From Micromonospora sp. WMMD1102 (lineage in GTDB: Bacteria > Actinomycetota > Actinomycetes > Mycobacteriales > Micromonosporaceae), in contig NZ_JARUBN010000001.1 of NCBI RefSeq assembly GCF_029626265.1, forward strand, positions 6,079,001 through 6,143,000: a stretch of 64,000 bases of DNA, given 5' to 3'. The translations under genes were made by a program, and so were the position numbers. Position 1 is the stretch's first letter; the number at the start of each line of letters is the position of its first letter. The notes beneath the pieces are model-generated. The model had not been told where the DNA came from. It did no database searches and saw only the letters and a list, made by a program, of their open reading frames with translations. This document shows, one piece after another, positions 32,254 through 42,342 of the stretch.

Positions 32254-32826
32254 ATGGCCGTCCACCTCACCCGCATCTACACCAGGACCGGCGACGCCGG
32301 CACGACCAGGCTGGTCAACAACGAAGAGGTCGTCAAGACCGACCCCCGGATCGGGGCGTACGCCGACGTCGACGAGTGCAACGCGGCGATCGGGGTGGCC
32401 CTGGCGCTCGGTGGGCTCGACGAGGACGTCCGGGAGGTGCTCGGCACCATCCAGAACGACCTCTTCGACGTCGGGGCCGACCTCGCCACCCCGGTCGAGC
32501 CGGACCCGGCGTACCCGCCGTTGCGGGTGACCGAGGAGTACGTGGCCCGCCTGGAGGGCTGGTGCGACAGGTACAACGCCCGACTCGCCAAACTCGACTC
32601 CTTCGTCCTGCCCGGCGGCACCCCGGGAGCGGCGTTGCTGCACGTGGCACGCACGATCGCCCGGCGGGCGGAACGCTCGGCGTGGGCCCTGGTCAGCACC
32701 GAACCAGATCGAACCAGCACTTCCCCGGCAAAGTATCTCAACCGTCTCTCGGATCTGCTGTTCATCCTGGCAAGAACCGCGAATCCGGCCGGTGACGTGC
32801 TATGGGTCCCCGGTGGCCAGCGCTGA
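32254..32826 (+). CDS. PduO/MMAB-type ATP:cob(I)alamin adenosyltransferase
   Basis: A 190-residue protein forming a trimeric helical bundle in the family. Diagnostic features: the ATP loop [19 protein letters not shown], the Asp/Asn helix [55 protein letters not shown] with the Arg residues that bind triphosphate, and [14 protein letters not shown]. It converts cobalamin to adenosylcobalamin, the cofactor of methylmalonyl-CoA mutase and other enzymes. Cytoplasmic. Its end overlaps the VOC gene. Divergent from murA with about 118 bp between starts. Confidence 0.93.
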   Translation: MAVHLTRIYTRTGDAGTTRLVNNEEVVKTDPRIGAYADVDECNAAIGVALALGGLDEDVREVLGTIQNDLFDVGADLATPVEPDPAYPPLRVTEEYVARLEGWCDRYNARLAKLDSFVLPGGTPGAALLHVARTIARRAERSAWALVSTEPDRTSTSPAKYLNRLSDLLFILARTANPAGDVLWVPGGQR

Positions 32827-33268
32827 CCCTGCCGCCCCACCCGGCGGCGCCGACCCTCCCGCCCCGCCCGGCGGCCTGCACCACGTCGAGATCTGGGTGC
32901 CCGACCTGACCCGGGCCGGCACCAGCTGGGGCTGGCTGCTCGGCGAGCTGGGCTGGACGGAGTACCAGAGCTGGCCGGCGGGGCGCTCCTGGCGGCACGG
33001 CACCACCTACCTGGTGCTGGAGTGCTCCCCCGCACTCACCTCCCGCAGCTACGACCGGCTCGCCCCCGGGCTCAACCACCTGGCCCTGCACGCCGGCCCG
33101 CCGGCCGAGGTGGACCGGCTGGTGGCCCGTGCCCCGGCGTACGGCTGGTCGCTGCTCTTCGCCGACCGCCACCCGTACGCGGGCGGGCCGGAGAACTACG
33201 CCGGCTACCTGACCGACGAGACCGGGTTCGAGGTGGAACTCTGCGCCTCGTCACTGCCCGGCACCTGA
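32813..33268 (+). CDS. VOC-family (glyoxalase/dioxygenase fold) protein
   Basis: About 151 residues from GTG 32813 (a start at 32792 is also possible); it overlaps the adenosyltransferase gene by 14 bp, so the two are probably co-transcribed. After a Pro/Ala-rich start the two beta-alpha-beta-beta-beta units are visible: LHHVEIWVPDLTRAGTSWGWLLGEL and LNHLALHAGPPAEVDRLV, with likely metal ligands His (HHVEI), His (LNHLAL) and Glu (GFEVELCA). Family members include glyoxalases, dioxygenases, epimerases and resistance proteins. Being next to a cobalamin enzyme suggests methylmalonyl-CoA epimerase, but the sequence is shorter and not specific enough, so I leave this open. Confidence 0.7.
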   Translation: MASADPAAPPGGADPPAPPGGLHHVEIWVPDLTRAGTSWGWLLGELGWTEYQSWPAGRSWRHGTTYLVLECSPALTSRSYDRLAPGLNHLALHAGPPAEVDRLVARAPAYGWSLLFADRHPYAGGPENYAGYLTDETGFEVELCASSLPGT

Positions 33269-33280
33269 CACCCCGTCGAC

Positions 33281-33982
33281 TCACCAGGGCCCGGACGGAA
33301 TCGGCTGGAAGTCGTCGTCGACCAGACCGAGCCGGTGCGCGACCACCGCGGCCTGCACCCGGTTGCGCAGCCCGAGCTTCTCCATCGCCGCCGAGACGTG
33401 CGTCTTGACGGTGGTGACCCCCAGGTGCATCCGGGCGGCGATCTCGGCGTTGGAGAGTCCGGCACCGACCAGGGCCAGCACCTCGCGCTCGCGGACGCTG
33501 AGCAGCCGCCGCCCCGCCGGCCGTACGCTGTCCGCGTCCCGTTCGGCGTCCTCGGTGTGCGCCTGCAACGCCCGGTGCACGATCCGGGCCAGCACGGACG
33601 GCGCCAGCAGCGGCTCGCCCCGGGCCGCCCGGCCGACCGCGTCCACCAGGTCCTCCGGGGCGCCGTCCTTGACCAGGTAGCCGATCGCACCGGCGCCGAG
33701 CGCCCCGTAGATGTTGGCGTCGTCGGCGAAGGTGGTCAAGACCAGCACCCGGGTCCCGGGATGCCGGTCGAGGATCCGCCGGGTCGCCTCGATCCCGTCC
33801 ATCCGGGGCATCCGCAGGTCCATCAGCACCACGTCCGGGCGGAGCCGCTCGGCCAGCCGGACCGCCTCCCGGCCGTCACCGGCCTCGCCGACGATGTCGA
33901 ACCCGCCGGCCGTACGCAGCAGCAGGGTCACGCCGGCCCGGACCAGGGCCTGGTCGTCGACGACGAGGACGCGTACGGTCAC
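33281..33982 (-). CDS. NarL/LuxR-type response regulator
   Basis: A 233-residue regulator. Receiver domain 1-120: acidic VVDDQALVRAGV, phospho-acceptor Asp55 in VLMDLRMPRMDG, Thr in VLTTFADD and Lys in GYLVKDGAPEDL. The LuxR-type helix-turn-helix is at about 160-220 (LLSVREREVLALVGAGLSNA, then TTVKTHVSAAMEKLGLRNR). It overlaps the sensor kinase gene by 4 bp, so it is a cognate pair. Target genes are not evident; no nearby promoter shares an obvious site. Confidence 0.95.
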   Translation of the reverse strand: MTVRVLVVDDQALVRAGVTLLLRTAGGFDIVGEAGDGREAVRLAERLRPDVVLMDLRMPRMDGIEATRRILDRHPGTRVLVLTTFADDANIYGALGAGAIGYLVKDGAPEDLVDAVGRAARGEPLLAPSVLARIVHRALQAHTEDAERDADSVRPAGRRLLSVREREVLALVGAGLSNAEIAARMHLGVTTVKTHVSAAMEKLGLRNRVQAAVVAHRLGLVDDDFQPIPSGPW

Positions 33983-35229
33983 CGGGGCCGCCCGGCCGGG
34001 TCGGTGTCGGCCGTCCGGAGCAACGGCCTCGCGCAGGTCGCGGGCCTCTCCCGGACCGCCGCCGCCTTCTCCCGGATCGGCAGGTGCGCGGCGAGCCGCC
34101 AGCCGCCGCCGCCGGTGGGACCGGCCAGCAGGGTGCCGCCGAGCAGCCGGACCCGTTCCCGCATGCCGGCCAGGCCGTGCCCGGAGGGCGGCAGCAGTGC
34201 CGGCCGGGGCTGTCCGGGGCCGGTGTCGAGCACTTCGACAAGCAGGCCGGAGCCGTCCGGGCGGATGTCCACCGAGGCGCTCGCGCCCGGTCCGGCGTGC
34301 TTGAGGGTGTTGGTCAGCCCCTCCTGCACCACCCGGGCGGCGGTGGTACGCACCACCAGCGGCGCCTCGCCGACGTCACCGGCCAGGTTCATCCGGACCG
34401 CCACCCCGGCCGCCCGGACCCGCTGTTCCGCGTCCATGATCAACTGCTCGGGTTCGATCGTCGGGCCGCCCGACACGATCGCGTCCGGGTCGCGCAGCAC
34501 CTCCAGCAGCGCCCGCAGCTCGTCGAGCACCTGCCCGGCGGTGACCCGCAACTCGCCCAGCGCCTGCACCGCGTCGTCCACCCGGCCGGTACGCCGGGCC
34601 GCGTACTGCGCCGCACCGGCCTGCAACGCGATCGCGCCGACGTGGTGCGCGACGATGTCGTGCAGGTCCCGGGCGATCGCCGCCCGCTCGGCCAGCCGGG
34701 CGGCCCGGGTCTGCACCTCCTGCCGCTCCTCGACCTCCCGGGCGCGCTCCTCGGCGGACCGGGTCGCCCGGCGCATCCGACCGAGGTAGCGGGCCAGCGC
34801 GACCGGGGCGACCGAGATGCCGAAGAAGCCGGCGAGCTGGACGAACCCCTGCTGCCCGGGAAGCAGCCCGGCGCTGTCCGGGCCGATCAGGTGCACCAGC
34901 GACGCCGCGTACGACAGCCCCAGTGCCACGGCGGTGGCCGGCCAGGTCGCCGCGTACGCGATGATGCCGAGCGCGGTGAGGGCACCGAACTGGGCGACGT
35001 CGCCGCCGAGCGGGGCGGTCCAGTTGGCGAGGCTGAGCAGCAGGCACTCGGCCAGCAGCACCGGCCAGGGCCAACGGCGGGCAGCCACCAGGATCAGCCC
35101 GGCCGCCACCGTCACCAGCAGTGGCAGCGGCTCGCTCGGCACCACCGGCCAGCCCAGCTTGGCCAGCCCGAAGGCGCCGCCGAACAGGCCCATCAGTAGA
35201 TCGGGCCACCATCTCCGCCGTACCCGCAC
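33979..35229 (-). CDS. Sensor histidine kinase (HisKA_3, DesK/NarX-like)
   Basis: A 416-residue kinase. I prefer the GTG at 35229, with TATCGT 7 nt upstream, over the ATG at 35289: the protein then begins VRVRRRWWPDLL directly before the first membrane span. Five or so N-terminal spans form the sensor (MGLFGGAFGLAKLG to FFGISVAPVALARYL), with almost no extracellular domain, so it probably senses the membrane. A coiled-coil leads to the phospho-His box AAIARDLHDIVAHHVGAIAL. The HATPase domain has QEGLTNTLKHAG (N box), VLDTGPG (G1) and GHGLAGMRERVRLLGG (G2). Translationally coupled to the response regulator. Confidence 0.92.
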   Translation of the reverse strand: MRVRRRWWPDLLMGLFGGAFGLAKLGWPVVPSEPLPLLVTVAAGLILVAARRWPWPVLLAECLLLSLANWTAPLGGDVAQFGALTALGIIAYAATWPATAVALGLSYAASLVHLIGPDSAGLLPGQQGFVQLAGFFGISVAPVALARYLGRMRRATRSAEERAREVEERQEVQTRAARLAERAAIARDLHDIVAHHVGAIALQAGAAQYAARRTGRVDDAVQALGELRVTAGQVLDELRALLEVLRDPDAIVSGGPTIEPEQLIMDAEQRVRAAGVAVRMNLAGDVGEAPLVVRTTAARVVQEGLTNTLKHAGPGASASVDIRPDGSGLLVEVLDTGPGQPRPALLPPSGHGLAGMRERVRLLGGTLLAGPTGGGGWRLAAHLPIREKAAAVRERPATCARPLLRTADTDPAGRPR

Positions 35230-35236
35230 GCCGGCA

Positions 35237-35242
35237 ACGATA
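35237..35242 (-). promoter_or_regulatory. -10 hexamer of a probable leaderless promoter (two-component system)
   Basis: TATCGT on the minus strand, 7 nt before the GTG at 35229; it decides between two possible kinase starts. Confidence 0.45.
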
Positions 35243-35347
35243 CGGAGCCGGAACTCCGGCTGCGACTCCTGCCACCGGACACGGCGCATCCTCCGAGTGG
35301 CCGGTACAGCGGCCGGCCGGACGACATCGGAGATCCACTAGGTCGCC

Positions 35348-35353
35348 TAGCTT
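35348..35353 (+). promoter_or_regulatory. -10 hexamer of a probable leaderless promoter (methyltransferase gene)
   Basis: TAGCTT followed by 6 nt and the GTG at 35360. Confidence 0.45.
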
Positions 35354-35359
35354 CGGACC

Positions 35360-36049
35360 GTGCCCACCGAGATGATCTCGTTTCTGGCCCAGTGGGCCCG
35401 CGCCCCACTGGCGATCGGCGCCATCGCACCCAGCGGGATGCCGCTGGCCGAACGGATCACCGCGACGATCCCCCGGAGCGGGCAACCACTCGTGGTCGAG
35501 CTGGGCCCGGGGACCGGGGCGTTCACCCGGGTGATCCAGCGCCGACTGGCCGGGCAGGGCCGGCACCTCGCAGTGGAGATCAACCCGACTTTCGCGGACC
35601 GGCTGGCCCGGGAGCACCCGGGAGTGGACGTGCTCCGGGCCGACGCCGGGGCGCTGGCCGGACTGCTCGCCGAACGGGACCTTCCGCCGGCCGGGGTGAT
35701 CGTCAGCGGCCTGCCCTGGACGGTCTTCGGCGCGCAGCGGCAGCGGGAGATCCTCGGCTCCGTCGTCGCGGCGCTTGCCGACGACGGGGTCTTCACCACC
35801 TTCGCCTACCAGCACGCCCGCTGGTCGCCACCAGCCCGCCGGCTGCACCGCAACCTGCGGGAACTCTTCGAGGAGGTGGTGGTCGGCGGTACGGTCTGGG
35901 CAAACCTGCCGCCCGCGGTGGTCTACCACTGCCGGCGGCCGATCCGGCACCCGTCCGGCGCCGAGCGCGGCGGACCCGGCCGGCACCCCGGACCGCTCCG
36001 CCCGGCGAACCGTTCCGCCCCGCGCGGCCCGGAGCCGACCCGCCCCTGA
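35360..36049 (+). CDS. SAM-dependent methyltransferase, phospholipid N-methyltransferase-like
   Basis: A 229-residue protein. N-terminal FLAQWARAPLAIGAIAPSG is typical of PmtA-like phospholipid methyltransferases and their rRNA-dimethylase-like relatives. SAM motif I is VVELGPGTGAFTRVI, motif II HLAVEINPTFADRL, then VIVSGLPWTVF (a NLPY-like position) and FTTFAYQHARWSP. It has no membrane span; such enzymes work at the membrane surface on phosphatidylethanolamine. The tail after residue 200 is Pro/Arg-rich and unstructured. Activity is probable but not proven by motif alone. Confidence 0.75.
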   Translation: MPTEMISFLAQWARAPLAIGAIAPSGMPLAERITATIPRSGQPLVVELGPGTGAFTRVIQRRLAGQGRHLAVEINPTFADRLAREHPGVDVLRADAGALAGLLAERDLPPAGVIVSGLPWTVFGAQRQREILGSVVAALADDGVFTTFAYQHARWSPPARRLHRNLRELFEEVVVGGTVWANLPPAVVYHCRRPIRHPSGAERGGPGRHPGPLRPANRSAPRGPEPTRP

Positions 36050-36116
36050 CCTTCACCCGGCTGCCTGGCCGAGCAGGGCATTCAGGCCGAGCAGGGCGTT
36101 CAGCCGTGGCGCGGGA

Positions 36117-36557
36117 TCAGTCGTGTAGGACCAAATGCGAAACCGCCCCCGGAGGGGCGGATTCGAGCCAGGAGAGGAAGCCGGTGACCGTGGACTTCGC
36201 CATCGCGATCTCCACGGGCGCCTGGTGGCTGACACATCGCAGGATCACCCAGTCGGCGGGCATGATGAGTCGCTCCTGACCCTCCGGCAGCCGCCGCTGC
36301 TCGACCGCGAGGCCGCGCCGGGAGAGCACCCGCTTCGGCCGGAGCGCGAAGCTGAACATCCGGTACCAGCGGAGTTCGGTCTCGGCGAACCGCGCGAAGC
36401 CCGGCGACCAGCCGCGCCCGTCGAGGATTGTCGAGACCCGGACGCTGAGCCGGATGATCCCGCCGGAGCGGGTCACCAGGAACCGCCGGAGGAAGAGTGC
36501 CGCCACCGCGAGCAGCAGCACCAGGACGCCGATTCCGATCCAACGCAAGACCAGCAT
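36117..36557 (-). CDS. DUF2550 membrane protein
   Basis: A 146-residue protein with a single N-terminal membrane span (WIGIGVLVLLLAVAALFLRRFL). The conserved soluble part GWSPGFARFAETELRWYRMFSF, RRLPEGQERLIMPADWVILRC and SHQAPVEIAMAKSTVTGFLSWL is the DUF2550 signature. In actinobacteria this gene usually follows atpC, as here (12 bp gap), which supports the identification. Function unknown. Confidence 0.88.
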   Translation of the reverse strand: MLVLRWIGIGVLVLLLAVAALFLRRFLVTRSGGIIRLSVRVSTILDGRGWSPGFARFAETELRWYRMFSFALRPKRVLSRRGLAVEQRRLPEGQERLIMPADWVILRCVSHQAPVEIAMAKSTVTGFLSWLESAPPGAVSHLVLHD

Positions 36558-36569
36558 CGACGTGCCGGG

Positions 36570-36851
36570 TCAGCGGCTCGTGGACTCGGTCACCGGGCTG
36601 GCGCTCTCGGCCAGCACCGTGACGCCGGCGCCGGTCACCGAGAGGAAGCCGCCGTTCACCTCGTAGGTCAACTGCTCGCCACCGGCCAGCTTGATGCGCA
36701 CCTGGCCGGGCTCGGCGAGCTGGCCCAGCAGCGGCGCGTGTCCCGGCAGCACCCCGAGCTCACCCTCGGTCGTCCGGGCGACGACCATCTCGGCCTCGCC
36801 CGTCCAGATCTTTTCCTCGACGGCGACGAGTTCGACCTGAAGCTGTGCCAC
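36570..36851 (-). CDS. atpC: ATP synthase F1 epsilon subunit (short form)
   Basis: A 93-residue protein; GTG behind AAGGAG. It contains the N-terminal beta-sandwich (VELVAVEEKIWTGEAEMVVA, GELGVLPGHAPLLGQL, VNGGFLSVTGAGVTVLAE) but stops right after it. The C-terminal two-helix domain that inhibits ATP hydrolysis in many bacteria is absent; actinobacterial relatives are commonly about 120 residues. The subunit can still couple c-ring rotation through the central stalk. It is separated from atpD by 3.1 kb containing two LCP genes, so it is not in the main atp transcript; a TAGACT hexamer 34 nt upstream may be its own promoter. Confidence 0.92.
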   Translation of the reverse strand: MAQLQVELVAVEEKIWTGEAEMVVARTTEGELGVLPGHAPLLGQLAEPGQVRIKLAGGEQLTYEVNGGFLSVTGAGVTVLAESASPVTESTSR

Positions 36852-36885
36852 GCTGTCTCCTTGCTGCGGCGGCGGGATTGTGGAA

Positions 36886-36891
36886 AGTCTA
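36886..36891 (-). promoter_or_regulatory. Candidate -10 element for a separate atpC transcript
   Basis: TAGACT on the minus strand, 34 nt before the atpC start, in the 111-bp gap behind the upstream LCP gene. The hexamer is the same as before the aldehyde dehydrogenase gene. No clear -35. Confidence 0.35.
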
Positions 36892-36962
36892 GTCCGGCTC
36901 CCGCCGCCGCTCCCAGCCGGGTACCCGGGCGGTTCGCACCCGGATCGGCCGGCCGGGCCCGG

Positions 36963-38219
36963 TCACTTGGCCTTGTTCAACAACTCCGGATTGTTGATCA
37001 CGAAGCTGTCGGCGGTGCCGGCCTTGATCGCGGCGAAGAAGTCGTCGGCGATCGGCTCGAACTTCTCGCCCTTGTAGTTCCGGCCGGTCCCGACCCCACC
37101 GCCCGGTAGCTTGATCATCTGGATCGAGTCGGACCGCAGGTTGCGCAGCGCGAAGCCGAAGTCGATCAGCTTGTTTCCCCGGCCGCTGAAGATCAGCGAC
37201 TTGCCGGCCGCCCGGATCACCTTGTCCAGCTTGACCGGGTTGGTCACCACGTCCTTGCTCAGCGCCTGGTCGGCCATCGCCCGGACGAACTGCTGCTGGT
37301 GCCGCTGGCGGCCGTAGTCGCCGTCGGTCACCCCGTTGGACGGGTACCGCTGCCGGACGTAGTCCAGCGCCTGCCAGCCCTCCAGGTGCCGGTTGCCCTT
37401 CTTGTACTGCGCCTGCGGCCCCAGGTAGCCGCCGCCACCGGGCTTCTCCGTCCGGTGCGTACCGTCCGGGCGGCGGTGCTCCGACTTCACGTTCTGGTCG
37501 ATGTACATCGTGACGCCGCCCATCGCGTCGACGATCTTCAGGAAGCCGCCGAAGTTGATGATCGCCCCGGCGTCGAACCGCTTGATCCCGGTCACCTTGG
37601 AGACCGTCAGGGAGAGCAGCTCGAAGCCCTGCGCCGCGCTCGGCAGCTTCTCGCCGGGCACCTTGCTGCCGTACGACATCGCGGCGTTCAGCTTCGTCCG
37701 GTCACCCGGGAAGTCGGCCTTCTCGAACCGGGGGATGTCGACGAGCAGGTCCCGGGGCAGCGAGAAGAGGTACGCCGAGTCCAGCGTCTCGTTGACGTGC
37801 ATCACCATGATCGAGTCGGCCAGCGGGGGCGTCTCCGGCTTCCGCGGGTCGATGCCGACCAGCAGGATGTTCAACGGGCCCTTGATGTCCGACTTCTTCT
37901 CCGGGGCCGACGCCCCGGCCGCCTGGTCGCCGAAGAGGTCCTGCTCGGTGACCGCGCCCTCGAAACGGGCCAGCACCGCCTCCAGTCCGACAAGTACGCC
38001 GCCGCTGAGCACCACAAGCACCGCGCCGAAGATCGTGCAGAGCCGGGCCCACATCGGGATGGCGGACTTCCTGCGCCGCCCCTCCCTGATCGGCCGTCCG
38101 CCGCCGGAGAGGTCGCCCACCGGGTCGGCGTCGACCAGCCCGGCGCCGCCGCCCCGACCGCGTTCCGGCCGCCCCGTCCGCCTGGTGGACCGGCCAGCGC
38201 CCTTGCCACCCTCGCTCAC
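36963..38219 (-). CDS. LytR-CpsA-Psr (LCP) family glycopolymer-peptidoglycan ligase, copy 1
   Basis: A 418-residue protein with a GTG start behind GGAGACGCA. About 55 basic, disordered cytoplasmic residues come first, then one membrane span (MWARLCTIFGAVLVVLSGGV) and the extracellular LCP domain: ILLVGIDPRKPE, ADSIMVMHVN, AYLFSLPRDLLVDIP (conserved Arg-Asp), LNAAMSYG, INFGGFLKIVDAMGG and ALDYVRQRYP. LCP enzymes transfer undecaprenyl-linked glycopolymers such as teichoic acids or arabinogalactan to peptidoglycan. It is very similar to copy 2 over the whole length, so it arose by tandem duplication. Its position inside the atp operon is unusual. It might act on the exopolysaccharide made by the 2-8.7 kb cluster, but nothing shows this. 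Confidence 0.92.
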   Translation of the reverse strand: MSEGGKGAGRSTRRTGRPERGRGGGAGLVDADPVGDLSGGGRPIREGRRRKSAIPMWARLCTIFGAVLVVLSGGVLVGLEAVLARFEGAVTEQDLFGDQAAGASAPEKKSDIKGPLNILLVGIDPRKPETPPLADSIMVMHVNETLDSAYLFSLPRDLLVDIPRFEKADFPGDRTKLNAAMSYGSKVPGEKLPSAAQGFELLSLTVSKVTGIKRFDAGAIINFGGFLKIVDAMGGVTMYIDQNVKSEHRRPDGTHRTEKPGGGGYLGPQAQYKKGNRHLEGWQALDYVRQRYPSNGVTDGDYGRQRHQQQFVRAMADQALSKDVVTNPVKLDKVIRAAGKSLIFSGRGNKLIDFGFALRNLRSDSIQMIKLPGGGVGTGRNYKGEKFEPIADDFFAAIKAGTADSFVINNPELLNKAK

Positions 38220-38457
38220 TGCGTCTCCATCCGTCCGCGCACCGCGAATCTCGCGCCCGTCAATAGAGACGGGCGGCCGGGGCCGAATTGTTGCAGAGCA
38301 AGGTTACGGATTTCGGAACCCCTGGTCCCGGTACCCGGCGACCGACCGGATCCGGCGCGGACCCGGACGCTCCGACCGGTGTCGCGTACGCCGGCCACCT
38401 GGCCCGACGGCGACCCGGGTGGCTGCCGTCGGCTGTGACGAAACGGTGACACGACCG

Positions 38458-38504
38458 TGTCGAGACGCCGGCCCGGCCACCTGGGCCTGTCGAGACGCCG
38501 GCTA
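38458..38504. repeat. 30-bp-spaced direct repeat ending at the LCP copy 2 stop codon
   Basis: TGTCGAGACGCCGGC occurs at 38458 and 38488. The stop codon of LCP copy 2 (38502-38504) shares its first base with the end of the second copy. Confidence 0.5.
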
Positions 38505-39728
38505 CCTGGCCTTGTTGAGCAGCTCCGGGTTGTTGATGACGAAGCTGTCGAGGGTGCCGGCTCCGAGTGCGGCGAAGAACTCCTCGGCGATCGGCTGGAA
38601 CCGCTCGCCCCGGTAGGAGCCGCCCTCGGTGACCCCGCCGCCCGGCAACTTGATCATCTGGATCGAGTCCGACCGGAGCCCGCGCAGCGCGAAGGCGAAG
38701 TCGACAAGCTCGCGCCCGCGACCGCTGAAGACCAACGACTCGCCGGCCGCCCGGAGCACCGCGTCCAACTTGACCGGGTTGGTCACCACGTCCTTGCTCA
38801 GCGCCTGGTCGGCCATGGCCCGGACGAACTGCTGCTGGTGCCGCTGCCGGTCGTAGTCGCCGTTCGGCAGGCCGTACCGCTGCCGGACGTAGTCCAGCGC
38901 CTGCCAGCCCTTGAGGTGCGCGTTGCCCCTGGTGTACTCCGCCTGCGGCCCGAGGTAGCCGCCACCGCCCGGCTTCAGCGTCCGCATCGTGCCGTCCGGC
39001 TGCCGGTGCTCGGACCTGACGTTCGTGTCGATGTACATGTCGACGCCGCCCATCGCGTCGACGATCTTCTGGAAGCCGTTGAAGTTGACGATCGCCCCGG
39101 CGTCGAACCGCTCGATCCCGGTGACCTCGGAGACGGTTCTGGAGAGCAGTTCGAAGCCCTGTGCCGCGCTCGGCAGCTTCTCGCCGGGCACCCGGCTGCC
39201 GTGTGCCATCGCGGCGTTCAGCTTCTCGGTGCCGCCGGCGTAGTTCGCCTTGGGGAAGGCCGGTATCTCCACCAGCAGGTCCCGGGGCAGCGAGAAGAGG
39301 TACGCCGAGTCCAGCGTCTCGTTCACGTGCAGCACCATGATCGAGTCGGCCAGCGGCGACCACTCCGGGGTCCGTGGGTCGATCCCGACCAGCAGGATGT
39401 CCAGCGGGCCCTTGATGTCCGACTTCTTCTCCGGCACGACGCCGGCCGCCTCGTCGCCGAAGAGGTCGGCCTCGCGCACCGCACCCTCGTAGCGGGCGAG
39501 CACGGCCTCGAAGCCGACCAGCCCGGCGCCGCTGACCAGGACCAGGATCGCGCCGAGCAGGGTGCAGACCCGGGCCCAGCGCGGCACCCGGGACGCCGAC
39601 CGGTGCCGCCGGCCGCGCCTGGAGCGCTCCGGACCGTCGTGCGGTCCCGCCGGGTCCGTGCCGCCGACCCGTTGCCGGACCAGCCGGCGCAGGCCCGACC
39701 GATCCGCGTTCCCGCCGCCTTCACCCAC
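38502..39728 (-). CDS. LytR-CpsA-Psr (LCP) family glycopolymer-peptidoglycan ligase, copy 2
   Basis: A 408-residue protein; the GTG at 39728 has GGAG 6 nt upstream (an in-frame TTG one codon earlier is less likely). Layout as in copy 1: basic cytoplasmic N-terminus, span WARVCTLLGAILVLVSGAGLV, LCP domain with ILLVGIDPRTPEWSPLADS, AYLFSLPRDLLVEIP, LNAAMAHGSR, VNFNGFQKIVDAMGGVDM and ALDYVRQRYG, ending SFVINNPELLNKAR. The extracellular domains of the two copies are mostly identical, the cytoplasmic tails differ. It lies 227 bp after the atpD stop, behind a strong hairpin, so it probably has its own promoter. Confidence 0.92.
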   Translation of the reverse strand: MGEGGGNADRSGLRRLVRQRVGGTDPAGPHDGPERSRRGRRHRSASRVPRWARVCTLLGAILVLVSGAGLVGFEAVLARYEGAVREADLFGDEAAGVVPEKKSDIKGPLDILLVGIDPRTPEWSPLADSIMVLHVNETLDSAYLFSLPRDLLVEIPAFPKANYAGGTEKLNAAMAHGSRVPGEKLPSAAQGFELLSRTVSEVTGIERFDAGAIVNFNGFQKIVDAMGGVDMYIDTNVRSEHRQPDGTMRTLKPGGGGYLGPQAEYTRGNAHLKGWQALDYVRQRYGLPNGDYDRQRHQQQFVRAMADQALSKDVVTNPVKLDAVLRAAGESLVFSGRGRELVDFAFALRGLRSDSIQMIKLPGGGVTEGGSYRGERFQPIAEEFFAALGAGTLDSFVINNPELLNKAR

Positions 39729-39907
39729 CAACGTCTCCGTTCGTCGTCCGCCCTGTGACCAGGACGGATCCGCCGAAGGAAGCCGGGCCGCCGGTCACGG
39801 GCCGCCCACGACGGTACCCGCCGAAGTGGGGTTACCAAAGCACCGAAACCGGCTGAATAACCTTCAAATCCACCAGACCGCGCAAATGGAGAGGCGACAT
39901 AGACGAC

Positions 39908-39939
39908 GCAGCCGCACCGGCGGTCACCGGTGCGGCTGC
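39908..39939 (-). terminator. Hairpin terminator of the atp operon, behind atpD
   Basis: Perfect 13-bp arms GCAGCCGCACCGG (39908-39920) and CCGGTGCGGCTGC (39927-39939) with a 6-nt loop, starting 20 nt after the atpD stop. No T-tract follows, as is common in actinobacteria. It would end the atpB-to-atpD transcript before the LCP genes and atpC. Confidence 0.65.
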
Positions 39940-39958
39940 GGTACGTGCTGGGGCGGAA

Positions 39959-42333
<2,375 letters not shown>

Positions 42334-42342
42334 CGGTCAGCC

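Noticed and set aside
29703..32795. Plus-strand open frame of about 1030 codons
   Set aside because: Crosses the FMN reductase, marR, murA and adenosyltransferase genes in a shadow frame.
32813..33268. Methylmalonyl-CoA epimerase assignment for the VOC protein
   Set aside because: Only the context with the cobalamin enzyme suggests it; the metal ligands and length do not single it out.
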